Positions 34,304 through 45,623 of a stretch of DNA of 64,000 nt are shown in pieces; positions within the stretch are counted from its first letter, which is position 1; every line of letters begins with the position of its first letter. This stretch comes from Corynespora cassiicola (lineage: Eukaryota > Ascomycota > Dothideomycetes > Pleosporales > Corynesporascaceae): the NCBI GenBank assembly GCA_022059125.1, contig JAEUWY010000001.1, positions 3,348,001 through 3,412,000 on the forward strand, given 5' to 3'. The notes below the pieces were generated by a model. The model made no database searches. It had not been told where the DNA came from and was given only the letters and a program-made list of their open reading frames with translations. Position numbers and translations under genes: made by a program.

Positions 34304-34860
34304 TAGGCTTGAGTTGGGATGGGATGGGATGGAATTAATCGGGGGTTTAGTTCGGTCGAAAGAGGTGGTTTTGGATAAAAGACGTGTAGCACACACACGC
34401 TAAATCCAACCATCACACATCACATCACATCACTCAAAACAACGACTCTGCACATAAATATGGAATGAACTTTAATGTCGGCTACAGCCAAACAACCTCT
34501 CCGACATGGATAGCGTACGCATGCCCGTCCTCAGACTCTTTATGCACCACAGACCTTATCCCCACACCATTCTAGAAAGAATCCATGTCCGTGTCCCCCC
34601 CAATCCCCCATCATCCATGAACGCCTATTCGCCCAGTCGACTCGAAGACCGACCCCCGCCATAGAATCAAAGGCCGGCGTACCTAATGAGTTAAAAGAAA
34701 GCAAAGGAAAATAAAACATGGACATGGGATGTGGAGGGTGCATTGATCTTTCGCATTATTCATTAGCCCGGCGGACAAGACTCGTCGAGAAAAAAGCAAG
34801 GCGGCAAACAGATTCCGTGAGTGGGTACCTCTTGTTTCCCAGCACCTTTTTTTGCTCCGT
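34304..34860. other. Convergent 3' intergenic region
   Basis: About 560 bp between the TatD-like gene and cullin-1, both ending here. It contains short GGGAT and CACAT direct repeats; no gene is visible. Confidence 0.4.
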
Positions 34861-37462
34861 CTATGCCAGGTAACCAAGCTCGTCTCCTTCCAGGCGCTCC
34901 AGATACTCCTTCTCGAGAAGAATGTCGATGCACTTCTTGATGTCGGGAACGCGGGGCATGAAGCGCGTCTTGATCTGCTGGATTGTCTCCGAGACGAGCT
35001 GCTGATGCTTCATCTTCTTGCGGGACTTCATGATACGGACAATGGCAGACTGTACATGTTAGCGTATTGTATCGGAGAGTGGAATGCAAATGAACTAACC
35101 TGCATGAGCAGCTTGCGGTCCTCCTCGATGGTCTTGTGCGTGTCCTCAGCCTCCTGCTTCTGCTCCGTCTTGATCGAGATGTTGAGGTTCGTCTTGACCT
35201 TCTTGGTCTTGAAGCCATGGTTGAGCTTGTACGTGGTGCCCGACTCCGGCTTGGCACCCTCAGGCTGGGCCGTGAGGACCTTGGCCTTGATGAAGACGCT
35301 AATGCTAGGATCCAGGGTCTCCTTGCTCAACAAGGTAGCCGACGAGATCTCATCATAGGTGACGGTCTCGCTGTCATTGAAGAGCAGCAAGATGGCCATC
35401 TGATAAGTCGAGACCTGGAAGGTTGGCGAAGCCTTGGTGCCCACCACCTTGAGGTAGTTGGCCTTCATTTCGCCCTTGCAGAGCTGCCACAGCCATGTCA
35501 GCTTGCGGCCCTGGTGCTTATTGTTGTAGAAGCGAGCGAAGCGCTCATATGTTGCGGTGATGGCCTGAGGCGGCGTAAAGGGAGTGGTGGGGGGGTTCAG
35601 CGGCCAGAAACCAGTTCCGAGGATGTGGTAGGTGGCATCAATGGTGTTCTTCAGGTCGTCGGGATCCAGGGTAGCGCCAAGCCACTCCTTGTACGAGTTG
35701 TTGAGGTCCTTGGAGATTTGCATATCCTGGAACATGCGCTGGAGCTTGTTAGTGTACTCGAATCCACAGGCCTCTTTGAGCTTGGAGATCATGGAAGTCT
35801 CGGCATCGTCCGATGCGGATGTAGTCTGTACCAAACGCTTTGCCAACATGCGAGAGTAGAACTTCTGGAACACGTCCTTGTCCTCGATGTACTTGAAGAC
35901 GGTCATGATTTGCGTGAGCAGCTTCTCCATGTCGTCTTCCTCGCTCATCTTGGCGCTCGACTTCTTCAGCAGGGTGTCGGTGTACTTGGCGAGGAGCTCG
36001 GGCGACTTGTTCGAGCCAGACTTGCAAATCTTGTTGCGGTTGACAAACTCGCGGCAGGCATTGTCCAGGGATCGCACAAACTCCGACTCTCCGTTGAAGG
36101 CGCGGTTGACCAGATCCTGGTACTGCGTGTGAACTTCCAACAGAGCCTCGACGTAGACCTTGGGCTCAATGGTCTCGCCGTCCTGCGCAATCTTCTCGAC
36201 GGCGGCGAGACCGGCCTTGCGGACATGAGCCTCGAAACGGGTGCGGAGCGGATCAAGGCCCTCGGGAATGCGGGCGAGCAGCTTGTACATGCGGCCGAGA
36301 TCGTCCTGCTTGTCGTGGTCCAAGAGCACCTGGAACTCCTCGCGCAGAGCGGCCGAGTGTGCCTGGATGAGGGCGGTCTCGCAGGTGCGCATGAGGGGCG
36401 TCATGATCTCGTTGAGCAGGTACAGCGGAACGCGCTCCTTCTCCTCGTCTAACCGGGCCTCAGCCTTCTTCATGTATTCCACCACGCTATTCTCCGCCAG
36501 GAACTGCTTGCTCTCATTGGTGTAGTACTCGGCCGTGGCCTCGAGGAACGGCTTCTCAAAGTACTCCTTGTAGACATCCAGGGTCGACTTTGAGCTGTCC
36601 GACTCGTCCAGGCCGAGCGAGACGAACGAGTCAACGACGGCCTTGATGTGGCTCTGCTCAATGGTCTCGCCATTGCGCTGCTTCTCAACCAGCTTGAGGA
36701 CGGAGCGCATGACGCTCTCCTGGGTGCCCGTGAACATGTCCTCCTTCCATCGCACCAGGTGGAGAGTGTAGATGTCGTAAATGTTCTTCTTGCCCTCATC
36801 CATCTCGCGCTTTACCCAATGCCGGTTCAGGTAGCGGAACAAGTGGTTGTTGTACTGTCCCGCCGTTGTGTACCTGTTCCACTCCTTGATGTAGAAGATG
36901 AGGAGGGCCTCGTCCACGTGCTCTTTCGAGCGGGCCTGGACGCCCTGGAGATGTGCCTTGAGGTAGTCTATGAGGTGCTTGTACAGGTCCTCGCCGAGGA
37001 GGTGGGCGCCGCCGCGGTTCTGCGTCTGCGAAAAGGCGGTGCCGGTGACGGCTTTCTGTGCTGTGCAAAAGTTGTGGATGGCCGTGTACAGGCCCATGTA
37101 CGTCTTCATGTCCATGCCGCCGCGGAGGTCGGTCATGATCTTCTCGACGCCGGCTTCGAGGTACGCCCATCTGCACGGCTGTCAGCATGCTGTGCAAGGC
37201 GGGGGGATGAAACAACACAACACGGCGTGGATGCTAGGGCTGCGTCCCAGATACATGGCGTACGCCGGGGACTGGCCTCAACGAAAGCGTAGAGGGAGCA
37301 AGCGAAGGGCAGGCGCGTGTCGCGGATGGCTTCGCCGCAGCCGACCCGAGGCCAGTGGATACAGGAGGGTGCAGGCAAAAGATGATGGCGAAAAAGATGG
37401 GCGTGTACTTACGTTGCCTTGACGTCGTCCTTGGCCGGGACGGGAGGCATGGTGGAGGCCAT
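34861..37462 (-). CDS. culA: Cullin-1 (SCF ubiquitin-ligase scaffold)
   Basis: Three exons on the minus strand: 37462-37413, 37170-35100, 35049-34861; introns 242 and 50 bp; 769 residues. The N-terminal cullin repeats start with [15 protein letters not shown], a CUL1/Cdc53-type opening. The cullin-homology domain follows ([17 protein letters not shown], and a [12 protein letters not shown] block before the RING-binding region). The last exon carries the winged-helix domain with the neddylation site [10 protein letters not shown] and ends in the invariant [14 protein letters not shown]. It should bind Skp1-F-box adaptors at its N-terminus and Rbx1 at its C-terminus in the SCF ligase. The tiny first exon with a long intron right after the start is common in fungal orthologues. 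Of all genes here this is the most certain. Its antisense strand has a 438-codon frame that I reject. Confidence 0.97.
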
Positions 37463-39850
37463 CTTGAGTGGTTCAGTCGCGTGCTCTGGGGCACCTTTCG
37501 AGGGCGACTTCTTGCGTTTGAGGAACTTTATGGTGGTGGGCGGGCGCTGCCGAAGAGCAGAGGAGGCAGCGGGAGGGTGCTAGCGGCAGGCGCGCGGGGC
37601 GGGCAGGCGCGTTGGCCGTGGTCGGGGGGGTGAGGTTGGGTTGGGCGGGATACTGTAGAGCAAGAGAGGCGGCGTCAGGGCGGGCGCCGAGCGGGACCTT
37701 TTGAGCAGGCGGGCCGCTGGGGTGAATGGGTAGTCGGCGTGTTGAGCGAGGCTTGGCGGCGCGCTGGCGGGTCACGTCAACGCTTGCATCCAGAGAAGGG
37801 GATGCCGTGTGGAGGTGGGCGAAGGCGAGGGCGAGGGCGGGGGTCGAGGTGAGGACGTGGAGGCAGCGAGGGCGGCGAGGTTTTGTGATTCACTGAGGTG
37901 CTTCAGGCACCCGTGGACCGTGGAGAGCTTACCGCACGCCTTGGCACCGCGCCCGCCCTCCCCGACGTCCTGCTCCCTCCTCAGCCTTGCCCGCCAAGCC
38001 CGCTGCCTGCATCCCGCGTCCGCATCCGCATCCCGCCCTCTGCGTCGCCGAGTGCCCCGAGCCATCTCGTGTGCGGCGCTGTGCTGCCCTGCTCGCCCTC
38101 GGTCGCCTGTCGCATGGGCTGGCTGGCTGGGGCCGTGCGCGCTGGCCTTTGGGCATCTGTCTTCTTCGCTCGACGCTGCACCGCACCACGGTAGCTGTGC
38201 CTCGACGACTAGTCCAGGTGGCGAAGGCTAACAATGGCGCCAACACTCGGGACCTTCTCGGACCGGACAGACTTTGGATCGTCTGAGATTTTTTTCCTGG
38301 CCGTTCTGGCAGCCTGGATCCGCCAGCGCCGTCCGGTCTCTGTTCGCTCTGTTCGCCGGCGATGACGTCGTTGCAAATTCACACGGTTCGCCGAACATCA
38401 CACCATGGGCCGTGACCCCTCACGCAGATGGATGCGCCGAGCTTTTGTTGTGCCTTTGCATCGCCCATGTTCACCACCGCCTGCGTCTGTCGCGTCTCTC
38501 CATCACGGTTCTACCTGATCCCGCAATCTCGTATCCTCCAGCACCCCGATCCCAGACAGACCCTGGCGATCCAACCCCACGCCCTCGGAATCGCCACCGG
38601 AACCGACCTCGCCTCTGCATACTGAGGCAAGTTCCGAACCGCCAGCCACTTGAGCTCGGTGCATAATTCTAGGCTTGGGATAGGCTTCTGCTAGGAAACC
38701 GAGGGAAATTCCCGTCCATTTTGTCCCGAATTCTGTAATCCCATCATCCCTCGAACCTTGCAACCCCGGCCTCGGAATCACAACCTCATTCCCCATCAAG
38801 CCCCAAAAGCCCATCACCACCACAATGTTCCCCTCCCACAAAACTTTCTACATTCCCCCTCACCCCTAGAATCCCACCTCCGCCCCAAGGCTCTGGCCGC
38901 CCAGTAGCACCAGCCACACAAATGTGCAAAACCACCCCCTACCACCCCACCACGCACAAAAGCCCTGGCCCCATTCCGCAGCCGCGCCCGCTTGCTCTTC
39001 AGCAGGAAGGGAAACGCCGGGGGGGCAGTCGATATTAAGGTGCGGGCGGGGGAACGAAGTGGAGGGCAGATTCCAGATGGCAAGGGCGTATCCCAAGGGG
39101 TGCGGGTGGGGTATGTGCTATGAGGTTGCGGGGGAGGCGTGTGGCAAGGTGCTGTGGTTGGTGCGGGGTCCGCTGTACGGGGCGGACGGGCCTGCGCTGT
39201 GCAGTCGGGAGTAGTTCAAGTATGTCACAAGTGAGAAGAGAGAGTAGCAATAGTACCTAGGTGGTTAGATCTCGCCCGGGTTAAAAGGGTGCTCGTGGGT
39301 CGATGGATCACTGGATGGACAAAGGAGGCTTCTATTTGTGTGTTAGCCGTGCGACCGACGGGCTGAACTGAACTGAACTCGCTGGCTGGCTGGCTCGCTG
39401 CACACTATCTACTACTACTAGGGTGTCAGGAAATCTCCCCAGCACGGCACCGTCTCTCTCTCACCTTCCGCTAGGACAAGGTCAAAAAAATACCAACGAC
39501 AACACGAGGAAACAAAAACAAGGAACAAAGAGATGACTAGGTTGACGGAAACAAGGCCGTCCATGTGCGCACCCCACGCATGAAAATCGTGCCACCCACC
39601 CACTCCCGGGGAAAAAAAGGAAAACGCCGAGAGATGCCAGATCAATCAATGAACCAATCGAGAGGAAACTAAGAAACGCGGAACCTAACGCCAGGCTTCT
39701 GCTTCTCTTCTTGCTGCTGTTGCGGATGAGAAGTGCTAACCACCCAGGATCAGTAAACGACAGACGGGAAGATAGTAATACAAGGAATATAGATAGATAG
39801 GGTTAGATGTGAGCGCATCGTATTAATAGATGTTGGATAGGGAGTGGACG
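37463..39850. other. 2.4-kb intergenic region, GC-rich
   Basis: 5' region of cullin-1, extending to the 3' end of the SRF1 gene. It is GC-rich to about 38.5 kb, with overlapping open frames on both strands that have no motif and arise from composition. From 38.5 kb it is C-rich, and 39.37-39.40 kb holds short CTGAA and GGCT repeats. A TACCTAGGTG (one mismatch from the recurrent palindrome) is at 39254. Confidence 0.4.
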
Positions 39851-41283
39851 CTACCTGGCCACGCGCTCGATGAGCCTGCAAATCTTGGTTAGCCGCTGAC
39901 GTAGTCGTGTTGTTTGTTGGCGTGGCGCGGGGTACCAACCTCATGGTGCTGATAGCAAACGTGGAGAGCCAGGCTACCAGAGCAATTAGGAGCGTAGCCG
40001 TCAAGGCCTTTTGGCGTACGCAAATGTCGCGGGTATAGGGGCAGATGGTGGTGTCCAACTCGTCGCCGTCGGTGCATGCCCAGCGCTCGTCGGTGAGCGC
40101 CTGGAAGGCCAGACTGAGGTTGGCCGAGTCGAAGACGATGAAGGCAAGGTCAAGGAAAATGAGACGCATCTTTGCGTTGTGCGAACGTAGGCCAAGGGGC
40201 TTAGACGTGTATTCGTCGTAGGTAATGTAGGTTGTGTAGATGATGGCAACTACGTCCACAATGAGCGCCATCCAGGTGGAAGAATTGTTGTCGCAATTGT
40301 TAGCCGTCGACTTGTGGAATATGGAGCCGGAAAGGGCCAGGGCAAGAACGGAAAAGGTGAGGACAATCATGCGGACGAGCGCGGGCACCATGGGGTGGTT
40401 CATGAGAATGCGGTGCCAGTTGGCGTACTTGCGCGACCGCTTACGTCGACTAAACATCCAGTAGCCCTTCTCTTCCACGCTCTCGTCCTTGTCAATGGGG
40501 TTCCAAGGCTCCTCGAGGTCCGGCAGGTTCTCCTTGATCCACTCATCCGACATGACCTGACCGCGCGAGGATATGGGGCGGTCGATGGGGCGCCCCTGGT
40601 CCAAGTCCGAGGCCTTTGTGAACTGCTGCCACTTGGAGCCATGCTCGGTGACGGGGGAGGTGAGGGTCACGGGGGCGCCTTCGCGGGCGTGGTCGAACTT
40701 GCGGCCGGGGACATTGGACTTGGGCGTCGGCATGTAGTTGTGCGAGGCGGGGCGGACCGAGGTGGGCGTGCGAGGGAGTAGGAGGGAGGTTGCGTCGGCA
40801 TTGTCATCCTCTTCGGCGGACTGAACCCAGGCTACATGGCACAGAGGGTGAGCGTCTGACTTGGACTGTAAAGCAACGGCGGAAGGGCCGGCAAGGGGCC
40901 TGGAGTGTGGAGGGAGGTGTAGGAAGCAATAGTCACTCACGTGGAAGCGTCCTCACGGCGCGCTGCTTCTCCCGGTTCTCGGCCGCGGTGCTGCCCTTGG
41001 ACGACGCCAGCGTGTGCGGGTTGCTGGAGATGGAGTGCGAGTGCGACTTGCGGACGTTGGCCGAGTCGGAGAGGTCGTCGCGGTAGCGCTCGGTGCTCGA
41101 CGTGTGCGTGTTGGCCGACAGACCGGACTGCGGGCGCTGCGAGGGCGAGTGGGAGCTCAGCGACGAGGCCGTGGGCGGCGGGATGGGCGACGGGAGGAGG
41201 CGGTTCGCCTGGGGCTGGGGGTGGGCGGTGGGCGCGAGGAAGCCATTGCTGCTGCTCTGGTCCACCATGGACGGGCTGGTCAT
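39851..41283 (-). CDS. SRF1: Regulator of phospholipase D, SRF1-like
   Basis: Three exons on the minus strand: 41283-40941, 40831-39940, 39875-39851; introns 109 and 64 bp; 419 residues. The first ~200 residues are Ser/Pro/His-rich and disordered. A conserved block follows, with KWQQFTKASD, SDEWIKENLPDLEEPWNP and HRILMNHPMVPALVRM. Then come four hydrophobic helices, with a short last exon completing the fourth (MRLIERVAR). This matches fungal Srf1, a membrane regulator of the phospholipase D Spo14. The last exon adds only eight residues but gives the family's usual ending, which supports the splice. The N-terminal Met (MTSPSMVDQ) lies about 830 bp from the divergent Mit_KHE1 gene. Confidence 0.85.
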
Positions 41284-42110
41284 GACGGAGAAGACAGCAC
41301 TCCAGGGCTCTTCGCGGTCGGGGACTCCAGGTCGAACGAGTGGGCTGGCGCCAAAATGAAGGGGTCCTCGCGCTCAGGAGCGCCCTGGGAGGCTGCGACG
41401 CTGGGGCGCTTGGGGGGGCGCAGAGACGCTGCTCGGCCGGGGGGGCGGTGAGCGGGTCGTTTACGTGGGAGCGAAGTAGAGGTCGCGGAACGACATGCTA
41501 GACGGGCGAGAGGTGGCGGGAGGGCACCGACGGGGTGGAGAGGAGGCGGCAGAGGCAGAAAAAGAAGAGATTGGGATGGGGCTGGGCGGTGTTGGCGCTG
41601 GCAGTCGTCTCGGGCGTCGTCTCGGTGCTTGTCGGGGACGGACGCTTGGGGGGGAGGCAGCAGGGCGGGCGGCGCTGGGCTGTGCAGGCAGGGAGGGAGG
41701 CCAGTACCAGCCCGTCCAAGCCAGTGCAAGCCGGTGCAGCCCCGTGCGCGCAGCTGCACCTCTGCACCTGTGCACCTGTGCACCTGTGCAGGCTGTGCAC
41801 GGCTTGGGCGCACGCGTGGGAGCCATCTCGCAATCGCCCGGGAGATTAAGCTCGCAGATCAAGGAACGCGGCCTTGCAAGGATGCCAGAGGGCGGCCGAC
41901 AGTTGGGACGAACGTCACTCTGCGCTAGGCGCAGACCACACCAGCGGCTCTACCACACATGCCACACGCCCACGCCCGCGCCCGCGACCGCGACTCCGTC
42001 TCCCACACCATGTTCTGACTGATTGGCATGTTTCACGCCGCCCACGCCCGCTGACCTCGCCCGCCGCCCCAGCAGCCGCCCCAGCAGCCGCCGCCCGCCC
42101 GCCCCAAGCC
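41284..42110. promoter_or_regulatory. Bidirectional promoter of SRF1 and Mit_KHE1
   Basis: About 830 bp separates two divergent starts. It is very GC-rich and contains a short tandem array of TGCACCTG (about 41755-41800) beside a palindromic CTGTGCAC. Open frames here on both strands follow from composition. The right end is a run of GCC/CAG triplets just before the ATG at 42111. Confidence 0.5.
41755..41800. repeat. TGCACCTG minisatellite
   Basis: Four to five tandem copies of a 9-10 bp unit, roughly CTGTGCACCTGTGCACC, in the shared promoter region. Confidence 0.75.
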
Positions 42111-43253
42111 ATGCGCCTCTTCCTGCTGCCCATCTCGACGCGCCGCTCGCTCATCTACTGCGAGAAGCTGCACGAAAAGGCCGCCTCGGAGCGCTCGCTG
42201 CTCGACAAGGTCACCATCAAGGCCAACGAGACGTGGGCCGCCTGGGAAAAGGACGACAAGGCCATCGGCAACTGGAAGAAGACCGTCACCGTCTACGGCA
42301 ATAAGGCCCTGAAGCGCATCCCGTACGAAGAATGGGGCCTCAAGACCATCCCCGCCCTCACCACGCGCCGCAAGAAGGCCATTGTCGAGGGCCGCGAAAA
42401 GTACCATGTCATGTTCCCCGGCATGTATCTGCACCAGGAGCGCGTGCCTGAAATCCTCAAGAAGCTGGCCCAGGAGCGCCAGGCCATGCACCGCAGCAAG
42501 CTCATCTGGAGCATCGTCGGCATGCCCTTCACCGCGCCCTTTATGCTCATCCCCGTGTATGTTGGCCTTGACGTCGACGTCGGGCTCTGGCGCCTGCGAT
42601 ATTCAGGGGACCAAGCTGACCGCCCGCAGAATCCCCAATCTCCCCTTTTTCTACCTCGTCTACCGTGCGTACTCGCATTGGAAAGGTAAGGGCATCATCC
42701 CTCTCCTCCCCCCTCGTCCCATGCCAGGCTGACCCCCGCAGCCCTGACCGGCTCGAAACATCTCGAATTCCTGCTCCAGAACAACCTGCCCACCCCGAGT
42801 CCCTCGGCGGAGCTGGATGAAGTCTATACCGCGGGCCTCATGTACCCGACCCGCCAGATCTCGCGCGCCGCCCCCCGTCCCACCAAGGATCAGGCCCGGG
42901 AAGTCGCCCGCGTCGTGGAGCAGCAGACCAATGGCGGGTCCGAGGACGTCATGGTGTTGCAGCGGTGGAATGGCAAGCTGATTGCCGAGCAGTTCCACCT
43001 GCCGGACATGGAGGTCGAGATTGAGCGTGCCGTCGAGCAGGTCGAGAATTCAATCAAGGCCAAGGAGAAGCTGATGGAGGAGAAGCTGGAGCTGGAAAAG
43101 GCCACTGCCAAGCACGGCCAGACAGCCAAGGACGCACTGCCCAAGGAGATCCTCAAACCCCTCGAGGAGGCCGAAAGGAGGATCCACGAAAAGGCCGAGC
43201 AGGTCGCAGAGAACGGCAGCCGGGAGAAAAGGGAGAACAAGTCGTCGGATTAG
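42111..43253 (+). CDS. Mitochondrial K+/H+ exchange-related protein (Mit_KHE1)
   Basis: Three exons: 42111-42556, 42630-42685, 42742-43253; introns 73 and 56 bp; 337 residues. The opening MRLFLLPISTRRSLIYCEKL is characteristic of the Mit_KHE1 family (yeast YDL183C type). The domain includes FPGMYLHQERVPEILKKLA and a hydrophobic segment built across both introns (PFTAPFMLIPVIPNLPFFYLVYRAYSHWK). The rest is a long helical, Glu/Lys-rich coiled-coil-like tail with the motif NGKLIAEQFHLPDMEVEIERA. It is expected to sit in the inner mitochondrial membrane and support K+/H+ exchange and volume control. The ATG follows the GC-rich shared promoter; no separate presequence is visible. Confidence 0.9.
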
Positions 43254-43786
43254 GGACGCTGCCTTGTAAAAAAAAACGTGTATGAGTTGAAGTGTGTACG
43301 ATGTTACGGTAGACGGGATGCGATGCGATACGGTCGATGCACGGTAGCTTGGAGTTGGCGGCTCATCTGAACGGCGTCTGGCACTACACTTGTATAGGGA
43401 ACACTGCTCTGGTATGTACATGATCATCTTCTCCTCCTCCTCCGTAGAACACGCATGGTTCCAAATCCACATGTCTTCTTCCACCGTGCTGCTGCAACAC
43501 ACGGTCTTTCCTTTTTCCTCTGCCCCGTAACTCACACCGTGGTCGTTCAGTGGTTGGCTCGCATCGTGCCTTCCTCTTGCACACGGCCCGCGCCCGTTGC
43601 ATCATTGCGCCTTCCACAACCCATGCACATGCTGCCCTCCTCCCCTTCTCCTGTCCTGCTTCTTCCATCTCTCTTCCATGCCACCCACATTTTGCCAGCC
43701 CGCACATCTTGGCCACTATCGCTATACACCACCATACAGCATATCACTATACTCGCTCGCTCACTCTCCATCTCTTACTCAACACG
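43254..43786. other. Intergenic region
   Basis: About 530 bp between two plus-strand genes. It contains an A-run right after the stop (a probable 3' end signal) and then a C/T-rich 5' leader. No gene seen. Confidence 0.4.
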
Positions 43787-44498
43787 ATGCCTATTAAGAA
43801 ACGGAGCAGCGCAGAAGGCATGTCTCATTCTCTCCCGGAAACACCCACGCTTCGATCCCGGTGACTGACTGATTGCCGATCTAGGGCCGGGCACCATCGA
43901 GAGCATCGCCAAAAGAGTGCGTTGGGGCAGGAATAAGATCTTCAATTTCAGCCAAGAGCGTTCTATAAAGGGAGAAGCCGAGGCTTTGCCTGCCAACGAC
44001 CCTTCTCCCGATCCGGACCCATCGCCAAATGCCAACGACCCTTTGCCCGGGAATGAGGGCGAGCCAGCCGGCACTACGTCATACGATGCAAATCGGTATA
44101 CGCCCTCTGTGTATTCGCAAGACTCTCACCATGATCCCCCTGACCTTGGTGACGAGCCTTCTGATAGTACGCCCCAGAGCCCCCCGTCGGCTTACGACGG
44201 TGAAGATAAACCGTCATCTGTCGAGCCTGAGTATTCGTCCAAAGGTCACAATAGTAAAGATGAGTTCTCCGCTCATGAACCCGAGGACACTGCCAGGCCC
44301 CATACTGCAGATGTACAAGCACCCAGCCCGCCACAACAACCCCACCCTGCAAGTTCTCCAAGCAGAGGAGCTAGTGGGATCACAGTCACCCGCCAAGCAA
44401 CCGTCACCAACGATGCTGCCGCAGAACAGCCACATTCTCCCAATGCCTTGTCGCAGTCTGGCGAAACCCTGGCATCCAATCGTAGCCCAACTTCTTAG
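43787..44498 (+). CDS. Uncharacterised Pro/Ser-rich protein with a GC-AG intron
   Basis: Two exons, 43787-43817 and 43885-44498; 214 residues. The intron begins with GC (AAG|GCATGT) and ends CTAG, a GC-AG intron of 67 nt. A CTGAC branch-like sequence is present. Splicing gives MPIKKRSSAEGPGTIESIAKRVRWGR, a strongly basic N-terminus, followed by about 170 residues rich in Pro, Asp, Ser and Glu (PDPDPSPNANDPLPG). No domain is recognised. The protein would be disordered and acidic after its basic head. If the intron is not used, translation ends soon after the first exon. The neighbouring frame at 44796 has a similar basic-then-proline-rich plan. Confidence 0.5.
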
Positions 44499-44795
44499 AA
44501 AGAGCAAGCTGTCGGCGTGTATCAGCCTTCAGGCATCCAGCAGCAAAGTCCCCCTGGCACTGCGCCCAATATGGCGCAAAGTTTGGGCCAAGAGATAAAA
44601 CAAAGCAAGAATGGAGACGATAGCGGAGATGTAGATGGTAGCGGAGATGGAGACGATAGCGGGGATGAAGGGAGCCATGAGGATGAAGGTAAAGTGGACA
44701 CCCCAATCTTCCACAGAGTAGCTTGATCCAAACATCGGGAGCGGTTTCGTGGTGCCCTGACCCCTCCAACTCCCCATCATGTAAAAACCCCCACA
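44499..44795. other. Spacer between the orphan genes
   Basis: About 300 bp holding a GGAGATG(GTAGC) repeat near 44610-44680. It has a 69-codon open frame rich in Asp/Gly that I regard as composition. Confidence 0.3.
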
Positions 44796-45623
44796 ATGAA
44801 AGCCTGTGGGATTAGTCATGATTCATGCCGTAACCACGTGCAAGATCATGTATTGACAATTGCAGAACCGCCAGAACCCGACGGGCCGCCAGAACAAGCC
44901 CCACCCGAAAACTTCTGCCGAAAATGGCTAAGAAAACTATTCCATTTGCTCTGTTGCAACTGTTGCATGCCCTGCTTGGTCTGCTGGGTTTGCCCGAGAA
45001 CGGGTCCCAACCGCACGCCAGCAGCCCCTGACCGCACACCAGCTCCCGACAACACGCCAGCTCCTGGCAACACGCCAGCTTCCGACAACACGCCAGCTCC
45101 TGACCACATGCGAGCTGACGACGACGTGCCAGGGATACCAGTAACCGAGAACTCGAGTGAGAGGCCTATCGAACTGTTACCAATGCCAACCCCCAGTCAG
45201 CCATCGCCTATCCAGAATCATCCGGCCCCTCCACTTCCTGCCCCCACGCTTCAGAATAACGGGACTCCATCTGCCATTGACACCACAGGTATGTACAAAG
45301 AAAGAAATGTGAGTGAAAACGGTACCGTGAAGCATCATGGGGAAGCTCGTGATTGGAGAAACAAAGGAACAGAGCAAACGAGATCGAGGAGACATCTTGT
45401 CCACACCCGGGTTTTGAGAGGCCATCCTCGATCCCAAGTCCGACGAAGAACTGAGCGTCGCAACGCCATCATGAATCATTATCGGCAAGCACGGAACAGC
45501 AGATTCAGAAAAACAAACCAGTGGAAATTCCGTAGATACATTGTCCACACCTGGGTTTCGGAAGGATATCCTCAATTTCAAGTCCGACGGAAATACACGA
45601 AAATAGGGTCACTTCCGAGGTAG
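44796..45623 (+). CDS. Possible orphan gene with Cys cluster and internal duplication
   Basis: A 275-codon open frame, not recognised. Features in order: residues ~40-65 hold a Lys/Trp/Cys-rich stretch, LLCCNCCMPCLVCWVC, that could be palmitoylated; ~68-100 is a proline repeat based on (D/G)NTPAP/S (four to five copies); the C-terminal third is basic and has an internal duplication of VHTxVxxGxPxxQVRR at a 48-residue spacing. A strong splice donor (ACAG|GTATGTAC) occurs at residue ~165, so the true gene may end or continue differently. The first ATG is uncertain too. There is no support from homology; the open length and repeated structure are the only evidence. Confidence 0.35.
   Translation: MKACGISHDSCRNHVQDHVLTIAEPPEPDGPPEQAPPENFCRKWLRKLFHLLCCNCCMPCLVCWVCPRTGPNRTPAAPDRTPAPDNTPAPGNTPASDNTPAPDHMRADDDVPGIPVTENSSERPIELLPMPTPSQPSPIQNHPAPPLPAPTLQNNGTPSAIDTTGMYKERNVSENGTVKHHGEARDWRNKGTEQTRSRRHLVHTRVLRGHPRSQVRRRTERRNAIMNHYRQARNSRFRKTNQWKFRRYIVHTWVSEGYPQFQVRRKYTKIGSLPR
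45333..45600 (+). repeat. 144-bp imperfect tandem duplication
   Basis: Matching landmarks recur at about 144-bp spacing: TTGTCCACACC at 45397 and 45541, and AAGTCCGACG at 45436 and 45580. CATCATG recurs at 45333 and 45467 (134 bp), showing some indels. The spacing is a multiple of three, so the frame is kept across the copies. Confidence 0.7.

Noticed and set aside
35136..36452. 438-codon plus-strand frame opposite cullin-1
   Set aside because: It mirrors the cullin coding frame; such long antisense frames arise from codon bias, and the peptide has no domain.
37800..38290. Overlapping frames of 97-140 codons in the cullin-1 upstream region
   Set aside because: GC-rich composition, no motif, present on both strands and in several frames.
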